Source of the DNA: Empedobacter falsenii
GTDB lineage: Bacteria; Bacteroidota; Bacteroidia; Flavobacteriales; Weeksellaceae
Reading direction: 5' to 3'
Assembly: GCF_019308355.1 (NCBI RefSeq)
Contig: NZ_JAAGKM010000013.1
Span: forward strand, 1-64,000
Length of the DNA: 64,000 bases
Under the pieces are notes generated by a model, which was not told the origin of the DNA, did not search any database, and saw only the letters and a program-made list of their open reading frames with translations. This document shows positions 55,553 through 64,000 of this stretch, in pieces. The first letter of the stretch is position 1; every line of letters begins with the position of its first letter. The translations under genes were made by a program, and so were the position numbers.

Positions 55553-56887
55553 TTAATGTTTTACATCTTGTACTTCGTCTGGATTGTGTTTGTATTTGAA
55601 CACAATTGCGAACAATACCGTAACAACTAATGCGTAGCCTGCGAAAATAAACCAAGAATGTCTCCATCCTTCTAGCTGCAATGTCAAATCAGTTTGACTA
55701 TACACTAAATGATTCACGATGTATTGTGCAATTAACATTCCGATTGTTGCTCCAAAACCATTGGTCATCATCATAAAAACTCCTTGTGCAGAAGAACGAA
55801 TTTCTTCGTTTGTTTCTTTGTCTACATACAACGAACCTGATACATTGAAAAAATCGAAAGCGATTCCGTAAACAATCATTGATAAGATAAACATCCAAAC
55901 ACCAGATCCTGGATCTCCTAATCCAAATAATCCGAAACGTAAGACCCAACCTACCATTGCCATCAACATCACGATTTTGATTCCGAATCGTTTTAGCACG
56001 AAAGGAATTAATAAAATACACAATGTTTCAGAAACTTGAGACAACGAAATTAAAGCATTTGCATTACTTGCTCCCCACGTATTGGCATAATCTGGAATAT
56101 CTTTAAACGTTGTGATAAATGGATTTGCATATCCATTCGTAATTTGCAAAGAAACGCCTAAAAGCATCGAAAAGATAAAGAAAATTGCCATTTTTCTATC
56201 TTTGAATAATGCAAAAGCTTTTAAACCAAATGCATCAGAAATAGATTGTTTTTCAGAACTTTTATTAACTGGACAATTAGGTAGTAAGAAACTGTATAAA
56301 AACAATATAACTCCTAAAAACCCAGATACAAAGAACTGATAATAATTGGATTGAAAACTTACGAATGTTGGATCACTTGAAAAGTTAAATCCAAAAACAC
56401 CATCTTTAAATCCAGAGAAATTAACAAATAACATCGCTACAATAAAACCAACTGTTCCAAACGTTCTGATTGGAGGAAAAGCTTTGATTGTGTCTAAATT
56501 ATTTTGTTTTAAAATTGTGTAGGCTGTTGAGTTAGAAAGGGCTATTGTTGGCATAAAGAACGCCACACTAACCGAATAAAGTGCGAAGATTATTGTAAAA
56601 TCTACATTGTTTCCAGCTGTCATTCCATAATAACCTGCTGCAAACATAAAAAGTGCAGCTAATAAATGATTCAATCCCAACAAACGTTGTACAGGAATCC
56701 ATCTATCCGCTACAATACCCATTATCGCGGGCATAAAAATCGACACAATACCTTGCATCGCGTAAAAAAGACCAATTTTTGGACCTAAGCCAACTGATCC
56801 TAAGTAATTTCCCATAGAGGTTAGGTATGCTCCCCATACCGCAAACTCAAGGAAACTCATGATTGTAAGTCTAAGCTTTACAGACAT
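55553..56887 (-). CDS. nucleoside permease (NupG-type MFS transporter)
   Basis: A 444-residue inner membrane transporter with about twelve spans. The start KLRLTIMSFLEFAVWGAYLTSMGNYLGSVGL, then GIVADRWIPVQRLLGLNHLLAA, marks the NupG/XapB nucleoside:H+ symporter family. Later spans carry GFGATIGMLIAQYIVNH. It probably imports nucleosides for salvage. The next gene upstream, the bifunctional nuclease, is 18 bases away on the same strand, so they may share a transcript. Confidence 0.9.
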   Translation of the reverse strand: MSVKLRLTIMSFLEFAVWGAYLTSMGNYLGSVGLGPKIGLFYAMQGIVSIFMPAIMGIVADRWIPVQRLLGLNHLLAALFMFAAGYYGMTAGNNVDFTIIFALYSVSVAFFMPTIALSNSTAYTILKQNNLDTIKAFPPIRTFGTVGFIVAMLFVNFSGFKDGVFGFNFSSDPTFVSFQSNYYQFFVSGFLGVILFLYSFLLPNCPVNKSSEKQSISDAFGLKAFALFKDRKMAIFFIFSMLLGVSLQITNGYANPFITTFKDIPDYANTWGASNANALISLSQVSETLCILLIPFVLKRFGIKIVMLMAMVGWVLRFGLFGLGDPGSGVWMFILSMIVYGIAFDFFNVSGSLYVDKETNEEIRSSAQGVFMMMTNGFGATIGMLIAQYIVNHLVYSQTDLTLQLEGWRHSWFIFAGYALVVTVLFAIVFKYKHNPDEVQDVKH

Positions 56888-56905
56888 AATTATTTGAAAT
56901 AGTTA

Positions 56906-57538
56906 TTAGTTTCCCATGTTATCGATTTGATCACGAAGGCGAGCTGCCAATTCGTAATCTTCATTCTTCACAGCTTTTTCCATCTCAGTTTCAAGTTCAG
57001 ATTTTGTCCAACCTTCATATTCATTGATATCAGACAAATCATTTTCCAAACCAGCCAAGATATCCAAATCATCTTCAAAGTTATTTGCTGCGCGACGTAT
57101 ATTTTCTTCTTCTTCAATAACGTCCAAATGAATTCCAGCTTTTTCTACAACATTATCATAGGCATAGATAGGTGCATTGAAACGAACAGCCAACGCAATT
57201 GCATCAGAAGTTCTCGAATCAATTTCGGCACGTTGTCCATCATTATTCACAAAAACAATATTCGAATAGAAAACGCCATCTTCTAATTTATAAATATAAA
57301 TAGAATCAACATTCAATTGAAATTCTTTTCCTAATGAAATAAACAAATCATGTGTTAATGGACGAGGTGGATTAATATCTTTCTCTAAAGCTAATGCGAT
57401 TGATTGTGCCTCAAAGCTCCCAATAATAATTGGCAACTTTCTTCCTCCTACATTTTCCTCTAGAATCAACGCATATGCGCCAGTCTGAGTTTGACTGTAA
57501 GATATTCCTTTAATATTTAATCTAATTAAATTGTCCAT
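56906..57538 (-). CDS. bifunctional nuclease (DUF151) with UVR motif
   Basis: A 210-residue protein. The N-terminal DUF151/BFN domain (about residues 1-135) has GAYALILEENVGGRKLPIIIGSFEAQSIALAL and DSRTSDAIALAVRFNAPIYA, the family signature; plant and thermophile members show DNase/RNase activity. A C-terminal UVR motif (about 170-208; EMEKAVKNEDYELAARLRDQIDNM) like that of UvrB/UvrC suggests protein interaction. Whether it is an active nuclease here is unknown. Confidence 0.88.
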   Translation of the reverse strand: MDNLIRLNIKGISYSQTQTGAYALILEENVGGRKLPIIIGSFEAQSIALALEKDINPPRPLTHDLFISLGKEFQLNVDSIYIYKLEDGVFYSNIVFVNNDGQRAEIDSRTSDAIALAVRFNAPIYAYDNVVEKAGIHLDVIEEEENIRRAANNFEDDLDILAGLENDLSDINEYEGWTKSELETEMEKAVKNEDYELAARLRDQIDNMGN

Positions 57539-57591
57539 TTGGGCGTAAATCTATGAAAAACTGATGAATATTTAATCTTTTTTTAATGAAT

Positions 57592-57625
57592 AAAAAAAAT
57601 CCGAACCACCTAAATGATTCGGATT
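57592..57625 (-). terminator. terminator of the etf genes
   Basis: AATCCGAA (57598-57605) pairs with TTCGGATT (57618-57625); read on the minus strand the stem ends in a long T run. Confidence 0.88.
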
Positions 57626-57646
57626 GAATTTATAAGCTTAAAATGA

Positions 57647-58603
57647 TTAAGCTTGACCTTTATATTTTTTTAACTCTTCAGTTAATTTAGGAACAATCTC
57701 AAAAGCATCTCCTACGATTCCGTAATCAGCCGCTTTAAAGAAAGGCGCTTCTGGATCATTGTTGATGACAACAATTGTTTTAGATCCGTTAACTCCAGCT
57801 AAATGCTGAATAGCTCCTGAAATACCAACTGCGATATATAAATTTGGTGCAATTGCTTTTCCTGTTTGTCCTACGTGCTCAGCATGAGGTCTCCAACCAA
57901 TATCAGCAACTGGTTTAGAAGATGCCGTAGCTGCTCCTAAAACTTTCGCTAAATCTTCGATCATTCCCCAGTTTTCTGGACCTTTCATTCCACGACCTGC
58001 AGAAACAACAATATCCGCTTCTTTCAAATCGATTTTATCAGAAGAAGCCATTTCTGTTGAAACAACTTTTACTTTTGCATCTGCATCAGAAACTGATACT
58101 GAAGCTGATTCTTCTGAACCTGAAACTGCATTTTCTTTTGCTCCGAATGCGTTTTGTAGAACTGTAACTACAACTTTTCCTGAAACTGCAACAGTTTCTA
58201 CTCCTTTTCCAGAGAATGCTTTACGTGCAACTGTGAATGGAGAAACTGCTGTTGGAGATTTTTCTACATTTGTTACTAAAGATGCTCCTGTTTTGTATGC
58301 TAAAACTGGTGCTATAGTCGCTCCTTCGTTTGTTGATGGTAAAACCACAACATCTCCTTGAGCAACTTCAGCCAAAGCTTTTGCGTAAGAATTTGCATCA
58401 AATTTTGCTAAAGCTGCATTATCAACTTTAACTACTTTAGATGCTCCATATTTATATAATTCGTCAGCAGTAGCATTTCCAAAAACGATTGCTGTAACAG
58501 TATCTCCAGCAACATCAGCTGTAGCTTTTGCGTAAGAAACTGCTTCTAATCCTGCTTTTTTATATTTTCCGTCGTGTGACTCTGCGTATACAAAAATTGC
58601 CAT
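57647..58603 (-). CDS. etfA: electron transfer flavoprotein alpha subunit
   Basis: A 318-residue FAD-binding subunit. It passes electrons from acyl-CoA and related dehydrogenases to the respiratory chain. The C-terminal FAD domain has GRGMKGPENWGMIEDLAKVLGAATASSKPVADIGWRPHAEHVGQTGKAIAPNLYIAVGISGAIQHLAGV with the ETF alpha signature. The N-terminal domain (about 1-180) resembles other EtfA proteins. It lies 26 bases downstream of etfB. Confidence 0.96.
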   Translation of the reverse strand: MAIFVYAESHDGKYKKAGLEAVSYAKATADVAGDTVTAIVFGNATADELYKYGASKVVKVDNAALAKFDANSYAKALAEVAQGDVVVLPSTNEGATIAPVLAYKTGASLVTNVEKSPTAVSPFTVARKAFSGKGVETVAVSGKVVVTVLQNAFGAKENAVSGSEESASVSVSDADAKVKVVSTEMASSDKIDLKEADIVVSAGRGMKGPENWGMIEDLAKVLGAATASSKPVADIGWRPHAEHVGQTGKAIAPNLYIAVGISGAIQHLAGVNGSKTIVVINNDPEAPFFKAADYGIVGDAFEIVPKLTEELKKYKGQA

Positions 58604-58629
58604 TTTTTAATTTCTTTTTAGGTGAATAA

Positions 58630-59376
58630 TTAGATTACTTTAGCTTCTTCGTGTAATAATCTTACCAATTCTGCTACATTGTCTTTGTCGATTAATGTTA
58701 CATTACCTCTTTCAGCAGGTTTTACATAACCAACAACTTCAACTTTAGTTTCTGTTACTTCTGGTGCAACAACTGTGATTTGTTTTGTACGCGCTTGCAT
58801 AATTCCACGCATGTTAGGAATTCTTAATGCAGCTTCGTCAACCAATCCTTTTTGTCCTGCGATAACAGCTGGTAAAGCAACTTCTACAGTTTCTTTTCCT
58901 CCATCAATTTCGCGAACAGCTTTTGCAGAAGAACCTTCTACATCAAGACCGATACATCCGTTTACAAAACCATAATCTAACATTGCAGCAACTAATCCTG
59001 GTACAGAACCTCCGTTGTAATCAATTGATTCTTTTCCTGTCAATACTAAATCGAAACCACCATCTTTAGCAGCTTTTGCGATTTGTGTAGCAACAAAGAA
59101 ATCATCGCGAGCATCCGCATCAATACGAATTCCATCATTCGCACCAATTGCTAAAGCTTTACGCATAACTGGATCTACAGTTGCATCTCCAACAGTTAAA
59201 ATTGTAACAGTAGCGCCTTGTTTTTCTTGTAACTCTACTGCTTTGTTTAAACTAAATTCGTCGTGCGGGTTAATAACGAACTGAACACCATTTTTGTCAA
59301 ATGATTTTCCGTCAGCTGTGAAGTTGATTTTTGCTGTAGTATCTGGTACACTACTAATACAAACTAATATCTTCAT
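58630..59376 (-). CDS. etfB: electron transfer flavoprotein beta subunit
   Basis: A 248-residue AMP-binding subunit partnered with EtfA. Motifs are KILVCISSVPDT at the start, NPHDEFSLNKAVEL, GKESIDYNGGSVPGLVAAML and PNMRGIMQARTKQI, all as in EtfB. It is the first gene of the two-gene unit. Confidence 0.96.
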   Translation of the reverse strand: MKILVCISSVPDTTAKINFTADGKSFDKNGVQFVINPHDEFSLNKAVELQEKQGATVTILTVGDATVDPVMRKALAIGANDGIRIDADARDDFFVATQIAKAAKDGGFDLVLTGKESIDYNGGSVPGLVAAMLDYGFVNGCIGLDVEGSSAKAVREIDGGKETVEVALPAVIAGQKGLVDEAALRIPNMRGIMQARTKQITVVAPEVTETKVEVVGYVKPAERGNVTLIDKDNVAELVRLLHEEAKVI

Positions 59377-59444
59377 AATTTTGTGTTTACTTTTTCTTTT
59401 ATGTAAAAATAACTAATTTATTTTATTATGCAAGCATAACATTG

Positions 59445-60278
59445 TTAATTCTTTACTAAGTCGTTACTTTTCGCTTTCAATTGTTTTTTATAAACTGAAT
59501 TTGAAACCAATACACTTAGTTCATATAATAACCAAAGAGGAATTGTAACTAAAATCATACTGTACACATCGTTTGGTGTAATCGCAGCTGCAATCACTAA
59601 TACAACAATAAATGCGTGTTTACGGTATTCTTTCAAGAATTTTGGAGTTAAGATTCCAATACTCGTTAAGAAGTAAACGAAAACTGGCATCAAAAACATA
59701 ACTCCCATCGATAATAATAATTGAACAAATAAATCGATATAACTCGGCAATGTCCATGTATTTCCTACACCAAAAGGATCATACGTAAATAAGAATTGCG
59801 TACATAATGGTAGCAGCATATAGTAGCTAAATAGTACTCCTGTTACAAAGAAAAACGAAACAGCAAAGATTGTAAATCCTGCATACTTTCGTTCAGCTTC
59901 TTTTAAGGCTGGTTTTACAAATCGCCAAATTTCAAAAATAATATAAGGAATTGCGATAATTACGCCACACACAATTACTGCAAAAAACTGTGAAGTAATC
60001 TGTCCTGATGGATTAAGATTGGTCAATTCTTTCGAAATGTCAAATGATTCAGTATAAATTTTTCCGAAACCTGTTAATTCACCAAATTGATTAAAAATAT
60101 CAAACGTTGGAAAAGTTGATTTTAATGGAGCCATAATTACATGTTCCACCAATTCGTCCCAATAGATCGCAACTGCAATAGATGTAATCACAATTGATAA
60201 AATAGAACGAACCAAATGTCCTCTCAACTCACCAATATGAGCCAAAAATGACATACTCGATTTTGTATTATCTGCCAT
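59445..60278 (-). CDS. tatC: Sec-independent protein translocase TatC
   Basis: A 277-residue inner membrane protein that recognises twin-arginine signal peptides. Six spans are visible. The N-terminus has SFLAHIGELRGHLVRSILSI, including the conserved HLxELRxRL-like motif, and PFGVGNTWTLPSYIDLF precedes later spans. A roughly 35-residue periplasmic insertion (about 50-85) is typical of Bacteroidota TatC as I recall. TatA/B genes are not in this window. It lies 4 bases after kdsD. Confidence 0.95.
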   Translation of the reverse strand: MADNTKSSMSFLAHIGELRGHLVRSILSIVITSIAVAIYWDELVEHVIMAPLKSTFPTFDIFNQFGELTGFGKIYTESFDISKELTNLNPSGQITSQFFAVIVCGVIIAIPYIIFEIWRFVKPALKEAERKYAGFTIFAVSFFFVTGVLFSYYMLLPLCTQFLFTYDPFGVGNTWTLPSYIDLFVQLLLSMGVMFLMPVFVYFLTSIGILTPKFLKEYRKHAFIVVLVIAAAITPNDVYSMILVTIPLWLLYELSVLVSNSVYKKQLKAKSNDLVKN

Positions 60279-60282
60279 ACGC

Positions 60283-61248
60283 TTATTCGATTCCTTCGTT
60301 TAAAATTGAGTGAATATCCAAAATTCCATAATAATGATTTTCTTCATCAACTACTACCAATTGTCCAATACTGTTGTGACGCAAAATTGCTAAAGCTTCT
60401 CTTGCTTTTTCAGTTTTTTGAATTGTTTTCGGATTCATTGAAGCAATATCTTTCGCTGTTAAATGTGCAAAAGTTTCATTATTTAATAACATTCGGCGCA
60501 AATCTCCGTCTGTTATCACACCAACAATTTTATCATTATCTATTACAACTGTAATTCCATGACGACCTGATGTTAATGAATTGATAACTTCTGTAATCGA
60601 AGAATCTGGATGTACAAAAGGTTTTCTTTCTGGATCAACAATATTTTCTACTGTCCACAACAATCGTTTTCCTAATGCTCCACCTGGATGATATTTTGCA
60701 AAATCGTTTTGTGTAAACGATCTCAATTTCATCAAAGCAACTGCCAAAGCATCACCCATTACCAATTGAGCCGTTGTAGAAGTTGTTGGTGCCAAATTTA
60801 CTGGACAAGCTTCTTTATCAATATTAACATCCAAAACAATATCTGAATTTTTTGCTAATTCTGATTTCAAATTTGATGTCAATCCAATCAAAACCGAAGC
60901 ATATTGTTTAAGAATCGGAGCTAAATATGTAATCTCTGGCGTATTTCCACTTTTCGAGATACAAATCACCACATCTTCTGGTCTTACAAGACCCAAATCG
61001 CCATGAATGGCTTCTGTCGCATGTAAAAATTGACTTGGAGTTCCGGTAGAATTTAACGTTGCTACAATTTTATTTGCAATATGTGCACTCTTTCCTACTC
61101 CAACAACTACCAACTTTCCTTTCGTGTTATATATCGCATTTACCGCATCAACAAAAGACTCGCTAATACGAGAAGCTATTGCTTCCAGCGCTTGAATTTC
61201 TTCTCGAAAAACATCTTGCGCTATTTGTATTAATTCTGAATTTCCCAC
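60283..61248 (-). CDS. kdsD: arabinose-5-phosphate isomerase (KpsF/GutQ family)
   Basis: A 321-residue isomerase that makes arabinose 5-phosphate, the first precursor of Kdo. The SIS sugar-phosphate domain (about residues 30-170) has VVVGVGKSAHIANKIVATLNSTGTPSQFLHATEAIHGDLG and SGNTPEI. Two CBS domains (about 200-321) follow; they include DGDLRRML and QLVVVDEENHYYGILDIH. With kdsB (14827) it points to Kdo-containing LPS. Transcribed with tatC. Confidence 0.94.
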   Translation of the reverse strand: MGNSELIQIAQDVFREEIQALEAIASRISESFVDAVNAIYNTKGKLVVVGVGKSAHIANKIVATLNSTGTPSQFLHATEAIHGDLGLVRPEDVVICISKSGNTPEITYLAPILKQYASVLIGLTSNLKSELAKNSDIVLDVNIDKEACPVNLAPTTSTTAQLVMGDALAVALMKLRSFTQNDFAKYHPGGALGKRLLWTVENIVDPERKPFVHPDSSITEVINSLTSGRHGITVVIDNDKIVGVITDGDLRRMLLNNETFAHLTAKDIASMNPKTIQKTEKAREALAILRHNSIGQLVVVDEENHYYGILDIHSILNEGIE

Positions 61249-61412
61249 AATAAAATTTCTATTGTCTATTTTTAAAATTTTTCGTACTTTTACTCTCCTT
61301 TTTTATTTACACTCAATTATATATAAATCATATAAAATTTATGTGTATATTTAAGAGTTATCAAATATAGGAACTATTTAATTTATAATATTAATTTTAG
61401 TCTTTTGTGTAG

Positions 61413-63614
61413 ATGGAAGCCACTTCGAAAAACTTAACATCTTACCTAAAAAAATATTTTGGTTTCGACCAATTTAAAGGACAGCAGCACGAAATCATTA
61501 CAAGCTTACTCAATAAAGAAGATGTATTTGTTTTGATGCCAACTGGAGGAGGTAAGTCTTTATGTTATCAATTACCGGCATTAATGTCAGATGGAGTTGC
61601 GATTATTGTATCCCCTTTAATCGCGCTGATGAAGAATCAAGTAGACGCTATACGTGGAATTTCTGAAAATGATGGAATTGCCCACGTATTAAACTCATCT
61701 TTAAATAAGTCAGAAACAAAAACAGTTATGACAGATATTAAAGATGGAGTAACTAAAATGTTGTACGTTGCACCCGAATCTTTGACAAAAGAAGAATACA
61801 TCGATTTCTTTAAATCGGTAAAAATTTCTTTTTTTGCGATTGATGAAGCGCACTGTATTTCTGAATGGGGACACGATTTTCGACCAGAATATCGTAATCT
61901 AAAAGCGATTATCAACAAAATTGGTGATGCGCCAATTATTGCTTTAACAGCAACAGCAACACCAAAAGTACAAGAAGATATTCAGAAAACGTTGGGAATG
62001 CAAAGCGCCAAAGTTTTTAAAGATTCTTTTAATCGTACGAATTTATTTTACGAAATCCGTCCAAAGGTTGATCAAGACAAACAAATCATCAAATTTATCA
62101 AACAAAACGATGGTAAATCTGGTGTCATTTATTGCTTGAGTCGTAAAAAAGTTGAAGAAATCACCCAACTTTTACAAGTAAACGGAATCAATGCTATTCC
62201 TTATCACGCAGGTTTAGATGCCAAAACACGTAGCAAACATCAAGATATGTTTTTGATGGAAGATGCAAGTGTTGTTGTCGCTACAATTGCTTTCGGAATG
62301 GGAATTGACAAGCCAGACGTACGTTTTGTGATGCATTACGATATGCCAAAATCGTTAGAAAGTTATTACCAAGAAACTGGTCGTGCAGGTCGCGATGGTG
62401 GAGAAGGTGTTTGTATTGCTTTCTATGATTATAAAGATATCGAAAAGTTAGAAAAATTCTTAGCAAGTAAACCTGTTGCAGAACGCGAAGTTGGAATGCA
62501 ATTACTTTCTGAGGTTGTGGCGTATGCCGAAACTTCGATGTCGCGTCGTAAATTTTTGTTACATTATTTTGGAGAAGAATTTGACGACAAAAACGGCGAA
62601 GGTGCAAATATGGACGACAATATGCGCAATCCTAAAAAAATGATTGAGGCAAAAGATGATGCCGTAATTGCCTTAAATGTTGTTCAGAAAACAAATCAAA
62701 AATTAAAATTAAATGATCTTGTAAATGTTATCGTTGGTAAAGAAACTTCGATTACAAAATCATATAATTTGAGCTCCGAAGATTTCTTTGGAATTGGAAA
62801 AGCGAAAGAAGATTATTATTGGAAATCTATTTTACGCCAATTAATTGTTCGTAATTTATTAGAGAAAGAAATCGAATCGTATGGTGTTTTAAAAATTACC
62901 AAAGCAGGAAAAGATTTTATCAGTAAACCAAGTTCTTTTGAAATTGCCGAAGATATTGATTTCAAAAAATTATTATCAGAAGGTAGCTTCGACAAAGAAG
63001 AAACGTCTTCTGCTCCTATTGCTTTTGATGATGTTTTATTGAAACAATTGAAAGATTTACGTAAAAAAATCTCTAAAAAACATCAAATTCCACCTTTTGC
63101 AGTTTTCCAAGATTCGAGTTTAGATGATATGACAATGCAATATCCAACAACTGTTAAGGAGTTAACAAATGTATTTGGAGTTGGAGAAGGAAAAGCTCAA
63201 AAATTCGGGAAAGAATTTGTAGATTTTATTGCGCAATATGTTAAAGACAACGACATTATTCGCCCTGAAGATATGGTGATTAAACAAGTTGCGGACAAAT
63301 CGAGTCACAAAGTTTATATCATTCAATCGACAGATAGAAAGTTAAATCTTGAAGATGTTGCGGAAGCAAAAAATATGACGATGAGCGATTTGCTTTCAGA
63401 AATGGAAAGTATCGTTTATCAAGGAACAAAATTAAATATCAATTATTACATTGACGAAGTTTTGGACGAAGACCAACAAGAGGAAATTTATGAATTCTTG
63501 ATGGATGCAGATTCTGACTCAATGTCATCATTGTTAGATGAATTTGGTGACGATTATGATGAAGAAGAATTACGTTTGATGCGTATCAAATTCATCAGTG
63601 AAGTCGCAAATTAA
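61413..63614 (+). CDS. recQ: ATP-dependent DNA helicase RecQ
   Basis: A 733-residue 3'-5' helicase for recombination and repair. Helicase motifs: Walker A MPTGGGKSL (42-50), DEAH (144-147), TATATPKV and QETGRAGRDG. The RQC winged helix and HRDC domain (about 530-610; LKDLRKKISKKHQIPPFAVF, FGVGEGKAQKFGKEF) follow, then a further C-terminal region. The zinc-binding region (about 375-400) reads SMSRRKFLLHYFGEEFDDKNGEG and lacks all four Cys found in E. coli RecQ. Divergent from kdsD. Confidence 0.95.
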   Translation: MEATSKNLTSYLKKYFGFDQFKGQQHEIITSLLNKEDVFVLMPTGGGKSLCYQLPALMSDGVAIIVSPLIALMKNQVDAIRGISENDGIAHVLNSSLNKSETKTVMTDIKDGVTKMLYVAPESLTKEEYIDFFKSVKISFFAIDEAHCISEWGHDFRPEYRNLKAIINKIGDAPIIALTATATPKVQEDIQKTLGMQSAKVFKDSFNRTNLFYEIRPKVDQDKQIIKFIKQNDGKSGVIYCLSRKKVEEITQLLQVNGINAIPYHAGLDAKTRSKHQDMFLMEDASVVVATIAFGMGIDKPDVRFVMHYDMPKSLESYYQETGRAGRDGGEGVCIAFYDYKDIEKLEKFLASKPVAEREVGMQLLSEVVAYAETSMSRRKFLLHYFGEEFDDKNGEGANMDDNMRNPKKMIEAKDDAVIALNVVQKTNQKLKLNDLVNVIVGKETSITKSYNLSSEDFFGIGKAKEDYYWKSILRQLIVRNLLEKEIESYGVLKITKAGKDFISKPSSFEIAEDIDFKKLLSEGSFDKEETSSAPIAFDDVLLKQLKDLRKKISKKHQIPPFAVFQDSSLDDMTMQYPTTVKELTNVFGVGEGKAQKFGKEFVDFIAQYVKDNDIIRPEDMVIKQVADKSSHKVYIIQSTDRKLNLEDVAEAKNMTMSDLLSEMESIVYQGTKLNINYYIDEVLDEDQQEEIYEFLMDADSDSMSSLLDEFGDDYDEEELRLMRIKFISEVAN

Positions 63615-63636
63615 ACCATACAAAAAATAAACTTTC

Positions 63637-63663
63637 AGCCCAAGGAATGCTTATCTTTGGGCT
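63637..63663 (+). terminator. recQ terminator hairpin overlapping the gpmI promoter
   Basis: AGCCCAAGGA (63637-63646), loop ATGCTTA, TCTTTGGGCT (63654-63663), one G-T pair. The following T run is weak. Confidence 0.6.
63652..63659 (+). promoter_or_regulatory. -7 box of gpmI inside the recQ terminator
   Basis: TATCTTTG lies in the loop and right arm of the hairpin, 21 bases before the ATG at 63681. Confidence 0.5.
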
Positions 63664-63680
63664 TAATTATTACAAGAAAA

Positions 63681-64000
63681 ATGAACAATAAAGCAATATT
63701 AATGATTTTGGACGGATGGGGAATTGGACCAAACCCTACTGTTTCTGCAATCGCGCAAGCAAATACACCTTTTATAGATAGTTGTTTCGAGAAATTTCCA
63801 CATTCTACGTTGGATACCTTTGGTTTAGCCGTTGGTTTACCAGAAGGACAAATGGGAAATTCGGAAGTTGGACATATGAATTTGGGTGCTGGACGCGTGG
63901 TTTTCCAAAACTTAGTTCGTATCAATATGGCTACTGAAAACGGAACGTTGCAAAACGAACCAATCTTAAAAGATGCTTTTCAATATGCTTTAGAGAATAA
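63681..64000 (+). CDS. gpmI: 2,3-bisphosphoglycerate-independent phosphoglycerate mutase (5' part)
   Basis: A glycolytic enzyme interconverting 3- and 2-phosphoglycerate. The visible 106 residues, starting MNNKAILMILDGWGIGPNP, contain the metal-binding Asp in LDGWG and the catalytic Ser in QMGNSEVGHMNLGAGR, both diagnostic for GpmI. The gene runs off the right edge. The minus-strand frame here is a shadow. Confidence 0.95.
   Translation, partial: MNNKAILMILDGWGIGPNPTVSAIAQANTPFIDSCFEKFPHSTLDTFGLAVGLPEGQMGNSEVGHMNLGAGRVVFQNLVRINMATENGTLQNEPILKDAFQYALEN

Overview
This is an AT-rich chromosomal window (about one third G+C by eye) from a Bacteroidota bacterium of class Flavobacteriia, most like the Weeksellaceae/Empedobacter side of the order Flavobacteriales (inference, no search was run). 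Pointers are the flavobacterial exosortase XrtF with its partner gene, an OmpA porin with thrombospondin type 3 repeats, GIN-domain and DUF3822 proteins, archaeal-type ProS ending in Tyr, near absence of Shine-Dalgarno sites, and many TAnnTTTG -7 boxes (the Bacteroidota sigma-A promoter). The contents are mostly housekeeping genes. There is no prophage, CRISPR array, rRNA or tRNA that I can see, and no gene-free stretch above 300 bases apart from what the IS element adds.

Layout. 1-7.2 kb: proS, a Tyr/Gly/Trp-rich lipoprotein with 96-bp tandem repeats, a FadL-like barrel, a GIN-domain protein, exonuclease III, a coiled-coil lipoprotein and a GNAT enzyme. 7.2-15.6 kb (mostly minus strand): DUF4136 lipoprotein, a REP-like palindrome, then the operon membrane 'recombinase' / dCMP deaminase / S41 protease / XerD / Nudix, followed by a LolA-like protein, an HNH protein and kdsB. 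15.6-20 kb: a 28-residue membrane microprotein, DUF3822, rsmD, a TonB-dependent receptor and a thioredoxin-like protein. 20-24.2 kb (minus): FKBP, dnaX split by an A10 run, an SdpI-like protein and a complete IS982-family element. 24.2-31.5 kb (plus): ftsK, lolA-like, lptF/G-like, ribB with a dead GTP cyclohydrolase domain, and a metallopeptidase. 31.5-39 kb: an EamA transporter with an early TGA, lrp, rpsA, aarF, ompA, smpB. 39-44.7 kb (plus): ABC-F ATPase, a LytS/LytTR pair and a cation/proton antiporter. 44.7-51.5 kb: gyrB, a frameshifted lipoprotein, rsmG, a GAF-type methionine sulfoxide reductase, xrtF and its partner, a secreted protein without a usable start, and rlmB. 51.5-55.5 kb (plus): thyA, an M1 aminopeptidase and folA. 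55.5-61.3 kb (minus): nucleoside permease, bifunctional nuclease, etfAB, tatC, kdsD. 61.4 kb to the end: recQ and the 5' part of gpmI.

How the genes fit together. Envelope building is the main theme: kdsD and kdsB (Kdo for LPS), an LptF/G-like permease, two LolA-like proteins, OmpA, FadL-like and TonB barrels, several lipoproteins, TatC and XrtF. Nucleotide supply is spread over dCMP deaminase, thyA and folA. Replication, recombination and segregation are covered by dnaX, gyrB, recQ, xerD, ftsK and xth. Translation is served by proS, rpsA, smpB, rsmD, rsmG, rlmB and the ABC-F factor.

The strongest unusual signals are: (1) dnaX, where gamma stops just after an A10 run and the -1 frame continues without interruption into the tau tail; (2) a perfect 9-1-9 palindrome inside the lrp promoter, which lies so close to the ATG that the mRNA should be almost leaderless; (3) three small genes damaged by one local lesion each (EamA TGA, lipoprotein frameshift, secreted protein start), which may be real decay or assembly error; (4) a clean IS982 insertion with a 9-bp target duplication in a divergent promoter region; (5) a RecQ lacking its zinc cysteines.
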